Source of the DNA: Chrysochromulina parva
Taxonomy: Eukaryota > Haptophyta > Prymnesiales > Chrysochromulinaceae
DNA: 20,837 nucleotides
NCBI GenBank assembly: GCA_002887195.1
Contig: PJAB01000782.1
Span: forward strand, 1-20,837
Direction of reading: 5' to 3'
Position numbers and translations under genes: made by a program. This document shows positions 15,233-20,837 of the stretch, piece after piece. The notes under the pieces were generated by a model. That model was not told the origin of the DNA. It saw nothing but the letters and a program-made list of their open reading frames with translations, and ran no database searches. How positions within the stretch are numbered: the first letter of the stretch is position 1; the number at the start of each line of letters is the position of its first letter.

Positions 15233-17464
15233 ATGTCGTCCGTGATCCAACAACGGGCAGACAAGTTAATCACCGGCTGGGCACTCACTCAAACATTGCC
15301 GGCCGTGGTACTTGAGCAGGGAGGACGTGCCTTGAAGCCGTGGCCTCCGCCGCCCTTGCAGGACACCATTGAGCACGACTCACGCAGTAATGCACCTTCA
15401 CAACAAACGGCACGAATGATACGCGCACGCATTCGGGAAAGAACGACGCCGCGGGAAGACGAGCTCTCTAGTCCAAGATCTGTGCCTCATTACAGGCCAG
15501 CACCAACTTGGGCGAAAACGCATGCAGCTCACGGACTGGCAGCGCAAACAGATGCCGAGCGGTACCCTCACGCCTGGTTTCGTCAATCGCCTGCTCCGAC
15601 ATTCACAGACGATCTTGGGACCGTGTGCACCGTGCCGATGAGAGGTAAAGACGCTGAGCACTGGACAAAAGCTGCATTGCGGATCGTCGATGCCGAGAAG
15701 AAGAAGCTATCTGGCTTCCAAATGGTAGCAAGGCGGAGGTGGATCGTGAGACCGGAACGATCTGCTACTCCTCCCCCTCCCCCTCCCCCTCCCCCTGCAC
15801 CTGCCCCGGCCCCGGCCCCGGCCCTCCCTGAATGGGTGCCCCCGGCAGAGAAGGAACGGAGCCCGGCCTGGCGCAGAGTGGAAAAATTCGTGCAACAGTC
15901 CTATCAACGCAATGTCTATCGACGCAGGACGGGCCGTTCAACGACATTGTCAGCGCTGCTTGTGCGTAAAGGTATAATCTCGAGACCAGCGCTACGGTCG
16001 AAGGCGCCCCGCTGGTGGAAGATGCCGGAACACGCAATCGTTGCAGCTCAAGTGTTCGACGAAGCGCACTACAAGCACCAAGAGCGCGCGGAGAGACAGT
16101 TGAAAGTCGCAGGACGACGACCGACGACGGACGAGCAGCACAGAGTGTTCAACCGGGCGCTGCGCGACGTTGCGAACGATCGATACTTCGTTCCCGAACT
16201 TGCCGGGGAAATTCCCGACATCGTCGTCCGTCAGTTTAAGAGTGTCGAGAAGGTGGAGGCGGTGGTGCAGCCGTGGTCCCTCGACAAGTCGATTTGGAAG
16301 CCTCGTAAGGCCTGGGCGGAGTCGAGAGACTACCACGAGACCGAGGCGTTTCTTCGATCGTGCTTAGAACTAGATTGGGAGCTGTGCTTGGTCAGTCACA
16401 ATACGAGGGGATTCTTGATGAAACAGGACGAGTCGGCGCACTGCATAAGCGCATGCTTTGACGTCCTGTGGGATAATGCTGAGCTCATTTATAGCATCTA
16501 TGACTTCTATTCTACGCTCGGTTCGACGGACGACATTTTCCACATGAACCTAAACGCGTTCAAGGCACTCATCGACGACTGCGACATCTACGTCCCAGGG
16601 TCGAAGACGTGCAACCTGACGGCGTTCGATCAACTCTTCATCCTGGTGAATGCTGGCACAGATGAAGCCGGCATGCAGAAAAAGGGGCGCATGCTCGACC
16701 GGCGAGAGTGGATAGAGATGCTAGTGCGCATGGCCGTCTTGCGCTTCGTGTCCACTGGCGAGTTTACCAGCGTCCCAGCGGCTCTCCGCCAGCTCATCAA
16801 CTTCAAGTTTTTGCCCCATGTAAACCGCCACGCCCTCTACGATAGGCGAATGTATCGCAACGAGCACTGCTATATTCAAGACGTGGATGACATCCTTCAG
16901 AGCTACAAAGAGAGCTTGATGGCCATCTTTACGATTTACGCACGCGGCGAAGGACATGTTGGCGATCAGATGGACGACCTCAAGATTCTCAGTTATGTAG
17001 AATGGAAGGACATGGTCAAAGAGTTCAAGCTGATCGGCAACGACTTCACTACGACAGAGCAGGACCTCGCATTTACGTGGAGCCGCATGCGAGTCCTCGA
17101 TGATCGTAAACTGGCCTCTCGCAGAAAGGTGCACCAGATCTGCTTCGAGGACTTTCTGGAGGTTATTGTGCACTGCGCGTGCTTTATGTGCCTGCCGACT
17201 GACATGCAAATCTACGAGCACGGCTTCGAGGACGCCGGCGCGATGATCCTCACTCTGCGGAACGATCGGCCAGCTGAATATGCTGCATTTCTCTCGCAGA
17301 ATATGCGCCGTTCGGACGAGCCCTTGAATCAGCCCGTCTTCCGGCTCGTCGATCACATGTGCACGTTGATGATACGCACCGTTATGCAAGAAGCCAAGGT
17401 TGCAACAGATCTTGAGGGCTTGACTTTGGAGCAAATGGAGCTCTTCCGGAAAAAATGCGCGTGA
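15233..17464 (+). CDS. 743-residue protein of unknown function with EF-hand-like helical repeats
   Basis: A single open frame from the ATG at 15233. Residues 1-175 are polar with an Arg-rich stretch (ARMIRARIRERTTPR at 60-74). A run of nine or more Pro followed by Ala-Pro repeats spans 179-198. Residues 205-365 are basic and helical. The C-terminal half is best conserved-looking: LWDNAELIYSIYDFYSTLGS (412-431), MNLNAFKALIDDCDI (438-452), TAFDQLFILVNA (463-474), LDRREWIEMLVRMAV (488-502), SYVEWKDMVKEF (587-598) and ICFEDFLEVIVHCA (636-649). The alternation of helix, short loop with Asp/Asn, and a closing Phe/Trp helix resembles degenerate EF-hand pairs as in TPPP/p25-like proteins, but without clear calcium loops. 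Similar layouts occur in flagella-associated proteins, so an axonemal role is a guess. The product is not identified. Confidence 0.75.
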   Translation: MSSVIQQRADKLITGWALTQTLPAVVLEQGGRALKPWPPPPLQDTIEHDSRSNAPSQQTARMIRARIRERTTPREDELSSPRSVPHYRPAPTWAKTHAAHGLAAQTDAERYPHAWFRQSPAPTFTDDLGTVCTVPMRGKDAEHWTKAALRIVDAEKKKLSGFQMVARRRWIVRPERSATPPPPPPPPPAPAPAPAPALPEWVPPAEKERSPAWRRVEKFVQQSYQRNVYRRRTGRSTTLSALLVRKGIISRPALRSKAPRWWKMPEHAIVAAQVFDEAHYKHQERAERQLKVAGRRPTTDEQHRVFNRALRDVANDRYFVPELAGEIPDIVVRQFKSVEKVEAVVQPWSLDKSIWKPRKAWAESRDYHETEAFLRSCLELDWELCLVSHNTRGFLMKQDESAHCISACFDVLWDNAELIYSIYDFYSTLGSTDDIFHMNLNAFKALIDDCDIYVPGSKTCNLTAFDQLFILVNAGTDEAGMQKKGRMLDRREWIEMLVRMAVLRFVSTGEFTSVPAALRQLINFKFLPHVNRHALYDRRMYRNEHCYIQDVDDILQSYKESLMAIFTIYARGEGHVGDQMDDLKILSYVEWKDMVKEFKLIGNDFTTTEQDLAFTWSRMRVLDDRKLASRRKVHQICFEDFLEVIVHCACFMCLPTDMQIYEHGFEDAGAMILTLRNDRPAEYAAFLSQNMRRSDEPLNQPVFRLVDHMCTLMIRTVMQEAKVATDLEGLTLEQMELFRKKCA

Positions 17465-17734
17465 CAGATTCCTATTTGGGAACGGCTAACGAAGCCCCCC
17501 CCTAAAACCAACACCATGCGCCAGCCGCCAGTCACCCCCAGTCTGTGTTTCGTGTGGAAGTGGCTGGTCGGGGCGCGCTCGCGTGTGTCAATTCAACTGA
17601 ACTTTTTCGAAAACATGTCGCGTGTGTCGGTTCAACTGACCTTTTCGCAAACATAGGTTCACAGTTCATCGTCGCTTCACACCCACAACGCGCGAAAAGG
17701 TTCGGCCGGCTGGCCGCTTTGCGCCGTCGCCGAC
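17465..17734. promoter_or_regulatory. Gap upstream of PIG-B with an imperfect 39-bp tandem repeat
   Basis: TCGCGTGTGTCAATTCAACT and following bases at 17579-17617 are repeated at 17618-17655 with about six differences. The repeat is 80-160 bp before the PIG-B ATG, so it may be promoter or leader. No gene is supported. Confidence 0.5.
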
Positions 17735-19476
17735 ATGGCGTGGCTCGCGCAGAATGCAAAGAAGCTTTGCGCAATCCTATTGCTGTTCCGCGTGCTCAAC
17801 GCGATGCTCGTGCAGACGCAGGTGTGAGCCGCACCCACAAACGGGTTGTGCACAAAACAAACGGGCCGTGGACAAAATAGATATGGCCCAAGCTTACTCA
17901 TGGTGCGCCCATCCCTGTGCAGCATGACCCCGACGAGAACTGGCAAGCAGGTGAGGTAGCGCATCAACTTGTCTTTGGCTATGGAATCCTGACATGGGAA
18001 TGGATCTACGCCGTGCGCAGCTACATGCATGTGCTGCCGTTTGCTGCACTCTTTCGCATGCTGAAGGCGGTCGGCCTGGACACGCCCGACGTCATCGCCC
18101 ACACGCCGAGACTCTTTCAGGCGGCTGTTCTCGCCGGCAGTGACATTGCTCTCGGCGTGCTCACTGAGCGGCACATATGTCCCGGCGCTGGACTGGACGC
18201 AATTTTATGCTCATCAACCTCCTGGTTCATCTGGTATTGCGGCGTGCGCACGTACTCATCGTGTGCGGAGGCGGCTCTGGTCGGCGCTGCGCTCACGCTG
18301 GCGCCACCGCCTTCCGACACTGCCCGTGTCCGCCTCGTAAGCGGCCGACTGCTCGCTGCGTCGAGCGTGGGCGCCCTCGCGCTTGCTGTGCGCCCGACTG
18401 CCGCGATCATCTTACTCCCACTCCTCGCAACCTACGCGGCCACGTGTACCTCGCGACTTGCTGCTGCCTCAGCACTCGCAATGGCCCTCGTGGCCTGCAC
18501 GGTGGTCGCGGCCTTGACGCTGGTGGTGGATCGCCTGTGCTACGGTCGATGGCTCTTCGCGGCAGCGCGATTCGTCAAGTTTAATCTGCTCACCGGAGGC
18601 AGCGCCTACTACGGCACGCACCCGTGGCATTGGTACCTGAGCGCAGCCCTGCCCGCGGCGCTCGGAGCACACGCACCTCTGGTTTTGCTTGGCCTCTGGC
18701 GCGCACGAGGACGATGGGCACGAGCGCCTGCATGGGCCGCAGCCACGGCATTGGGCGCCCTCTCGCTGGCACCACACAAGGAGCTCCGGTTCGTCTTGCC
18801 CCTGTTGCACCCGTTGCTGCTCGCGTACGCTGGGAGCGCCCTGCACGCAGCGCCTCCCTCGCAGCGACGACGGTGGATCCTAGGGCTAACCATTTTCAAT
18901 GCGCTGCCGATCATCTACCTGTCGGCATGGCACCAGAGTGCGCCGATCGCGCTGATGGCTGAAGCGCGTGCCGAGCTAGGCGCTGGCCGTCTCGGACACC
19001 TCGACCTTCTTACGCGCTGCCACCAAACACCAGCCTACGTGCAGCTGCATGCACCGATCCCGCTGAGCATGCTACCTTGCCCACCGCCTGGGCTTGAAGT
19101 GCTGCCGACTCCACCCTCGAGCGCCATGTTGAATGCCGGCTTCGAACACGCCGTCCCAAGCTCCGTGCTGCGCCGACGCTACCCATCAAGCGCGCCAGGC
19201 TGCGCCAACGAGTGCGATTGCTTCCTGAGCGCGCCCGGACCCGCAGTGGCCGCCAGGTACCGTCAGCGCTGGTGGCACCGGCCGGCCCGGCCGCTGCCCA
19301 CGCACGTGGCCCTCTTCGACGAGATGTACGCTGTGCCCGAGGTGCGGGCGACGCTTGAGCGGCTCGGCTTTGCAGTGCACCGCGCCTTTTTCCACGAGCT
19401 TATCTGGCGAGAGGGCGGCCACGTAGGCGTCAGGCGCCTTTTGCTGCTCCGAAGGGTTTTCGGAACCATGCAGTAA
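17735..19476 (+). CDS. PIGB: GPI mannosyltransferase 3 (PIG-B/GPI10), two exons
   Basis: This enzyme adds the third mannose to the GPI anchor precursor in the ER, using dolichol-phosphate mannose (family GT22). Exon 1 is 17735-17821 and exon 2 is 17923-19476, giving 546 residues, normal for PIG-B. The 101-nt intron (GTGTGA...GTGCAG) is phase 0. Joining the exons gives LLLFRVLNAMLVQTQ followed by HDPDENWQ, the first membrane helix and the lumenal Asp-x-Glu catalytic loop, with the same spacing as known PIG-B. Then AGEVAHQLVFGYGILTWEW ends at 56, VRPTA near 185, the diagnostic YYGTHPWHWYL at 258-268, and HKELRF at 314-319. Many hydrophobic helices lie between. The unspliced frame begins only at GTG and lacks the first helix. 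The C-terminal third (370-546) is a soluble, Cys-containing region typical of the family. Confidence 0.9.
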
Positions 19477-19745
19477 ATTAACAGTAAATTCACACCAAGA
19501 TACACACCAGGCCGAGGAGCACCCAATTCAGGTTTGGTTGCAGTTCTTCTCTGTGTCTCTTTTCACCGAGCGAGCGAGTACTCAGTACTTGGAGGGGAGC
19601 GGAGCCGTCCTTTGAGACGGCGGTGGAGTGAGCGTGGGGGGACCGCGAAGAAACTGAACTGAACTGAACTGTTAACAAGTCACGGTAAGCCCAATTCACA
19701 CCGAGGCCGCGCGCGTCACGGGCCAGCGCGACGCGGGCCACCTCC
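19477..19745. promoter_or_regulatory. Gap between PIG-B and the SET-domain gene
   Basis: The 269 bp hold (AACTG)4 at 19652-19671, a doubled ACAGTAAATT near 19480-19492, and AGTACTCAGTACT near 19577. It should contain the PIG-B 3' end and the promoter of the SET gene. No gene is seen. Confidence 0.4.
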
Positions 19746-20837
19746 ATGTCGACAAAAAGGAAGCGAGGAGCCGTTTGTCCGACGCAGTCAAGCCCCGTGG
19801 CTGGTTTATGGCGATGGCTCGAAACAAATAAGGCTGTGCTCGATGGTATCGAGTGTCGAGAATCATCGCATGGCGATGGAGGCCTTGGCCTCTTTGCCAC
19901 TCGGCCATTCAAGGAAAATGAACCCATCGGCTTTCTGCCTCGGCACTGCATCCTCGACCCGATCGCCGTGCTCCGCGACGACCCGATCGCTGTTGCTGCC
20001 ACACGCGTGGGCGCCACGCCCAACTTTGCATTCTGGTTCAGCCTCGCGGCGGCGGCCAAGGACGAAGCCCACTTCCATCATCCATACCTTGCTGCATTGC
20101 CTTGTGAGGCGCCCGACCCTTGCTCGTGGAGCGACGAGAACCGCGCGCTCCTGGATGGCACGCCGATGGGCAAGCAAGTCCATCGGCAGCGTCAGCTGCT
20201 CAAGTCTGAGTACGATCGCGTCGCGCCGCGGCTACAACCCGGGGTCGAGCAGCAGAGCAAGTACGTGTCCTTCGACGATGTGCTCTGGGCGCGTGGCGTT
20301 CACCTGTCGCGCTGCTTCCCGCGCCCGCTCGTCGATGCCGCGCAGCAGGATCTGATGCACGAGGTGCTCGCATCCACGGAGGTGGACGCGCCGCTGCGGG
20401 TGGTGCACGGAGGGAGCGGGCCTCCAAAAGTGATATGGGCGGCACCAGGGGCGCTCGGATCGGCGCACGTCTCGGCGGCGACGAGCGCGAGTGCGCCGAA
20501 GGCTGTGACCGATTCGTTGGAGACCAAGGCCGAGGACAAACCCGAGGACACGCTCGGATCAGCTGAGGCCACGCATCAAAATGTTGGCGAGGGTGGGAGC
20601 GGGGACGTGTCAGGCGCAGGCGCGGGCGGGGCGGACGAGGCGGACGAGGTGGACGCGCAGGTGTCGCGGGCTCTGCAGCTGGAGCACGAGGATGAGACAG
20701 CTGCGGGCAACCTGGGGTGCATGCTTCCACTCTTCGACATGTTCGAGCACAAATGTGGCCACCCGATCGTTTGGGAGGCGGGACGCGGCGGTGTGCGCTT
20801 CCGCTGCCGCGCGCCAGTTCCGAAAGGCGCGCCGCTG
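19746..20837 (+). CDS. SET-domain protein methyltransferase (SETD3/SETD6/Rubisco LSMT type), 3' truncated
   Basis: The frame from the ATG at 19746 stays open to the window end, giving 364 residues of an incomplete gene. An N-terminal basic run (MSTKRKRG) is followed by LWRWLETNKAVLDGIECRES and SHGDGGLGLFATRPFKENEP, the classic entry into this SET class (HGDGGLGLF at 42-50). HHPYLAALP and then CSWSDENRALLDGTPMGKQV, followed by VSFDDVLWARGVHLSRCFPR (174-193), continue the split SET fold. About 130 residues (200-325) of Ala, Gly, Glu and Asp rich sequence interrupt it before MLPLFDMFEHKCGHP at 326-340. This last block is the SAM-binding ADM-x-NH motif, but the Asn is replaced by Glu (E334, H335). 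Substrates of the class include Rubisco large subunit, actin His73 and RelA; none can be assigned here. The catalytic Tyr region lies beyond the window. Confidence 0.85.
   Translation, partial: MSTKRKRGAVCPTQSSPVAGLWRWLETNKAVLDGIECRESSHGDGGLGLFATRPFKENEPIGFLPRHCILDPIAVLRDDPIAVAATRVGATPNFAFWFSLAAAAKDEAHFHHPYLAALPCEAPDPCSWSDENRALLDGTPMGKQVHRQRQLLKSEYDRVAPRLQPGVEQQSKYVSFDDVLWARGVHLSRCFPRPLVDAAQQDLMHEVLASTEVDAPLRVVHGGSGPPKVIWAAPGALGSAHVSAATSASAPKAVTDSLETKAEDKPEDTLGSAEATHQNVGEGGSGDVSGAGAGGADEADEVDAQVSRALQLEHEDETAAGNLGCMLPLFDMFEHKCGHPIVWEAGRGGVRFRCRAPVPKGAPL

Noticed and set aside
16721..17434. Minus-strand 237-codon frame
   Set aside because: It lies opposite the 743-residue gene and has no recognisable domain; long antisense frames are common in GC-rich coding DNA.
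19490..20059. Minus-strand 189-codon frame
   Set aside because: It overlaps the start of the SET gene, whose family motifs are unmistakable in the plus frame.
1..20837. CRISPR array, bacterial operon or prophage
   Set aside because: No regularly spaced repeats, and introns plus eukaryote-only families point to a nuclear genome.

Overview
This looks like nuclear DNA of a GC-rich unicellular eukaryote, most likely an alga of the haptophyte or a similar protist type (inference). Supporting signs are short spliceosomal introns of 82-130 nt that end in AG, mixed gene orientation with short intergenic gaps, proline/serine-rich surface-type protein stretches, and eukaryote-only families (PIG-B, PA28, SUMO-like, SET and PH domains). 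No operon, bacterial ribosome binding site or rRNA was seen.

Layout. 505-1152 (-) is an ER-type transmembrane thioredoxin with a dilysine tail. It is head-to-head with 1346-2157 (+), a four-exon PH-domain protein. 2373-3023 (-) is a PA28/REG proteasome activator, head-to-head with an unrecognised gene at 3227-3766 (+) that runs into a GCA-type repeat. 3867-5261 is gene-poor and holds a 497-bp non-autonomous hAT-type transposon (4474-4970) with perfect 19-bp terminal inverted repeats and an 8-bp target duplication. 5343-6728 (+) is a THUMP/RlmL-like RNA methyltransferase. 7310-8587 (-) is a Golgi-type fucosyltransferase-like protein. 9112-12354 (-) is a 1080-residue two-pass membrane protein with proline-rich ectodomain and endocytic-type motifs.

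12648-13263 (-, two exons) is a small zinc-finger protein. It lies head-to-head with 13433-14726 (+, three exons), a RING finger joined to a SUMO-like domain, which is the most unusual gene here. 15233-17464 (+) is a 743-residue protein of unknown function. 17735-19476 (+, two exons) is GPI mannosyltransferase 3 (PIG-B). 19746-20837 (+) is a SET-domain methyltransferase of the SETD3/SETD6/Rubisco-LSMT type, cut by the window end.

The genes do not form one pathway. Several act in the secretory system (transmembrane thioredoxin, PIG-B, fucosyltransferase-like protein, proline-rich membrane protein). Two or three relate to ubiquitin/SUMO/proteasome biology (PA28, RING-SUMO, possibly the zinc-finger neighbour). 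Splice sites were inferred by reading frame and by restoration of conserved domains; none is confirmed by transcripts.
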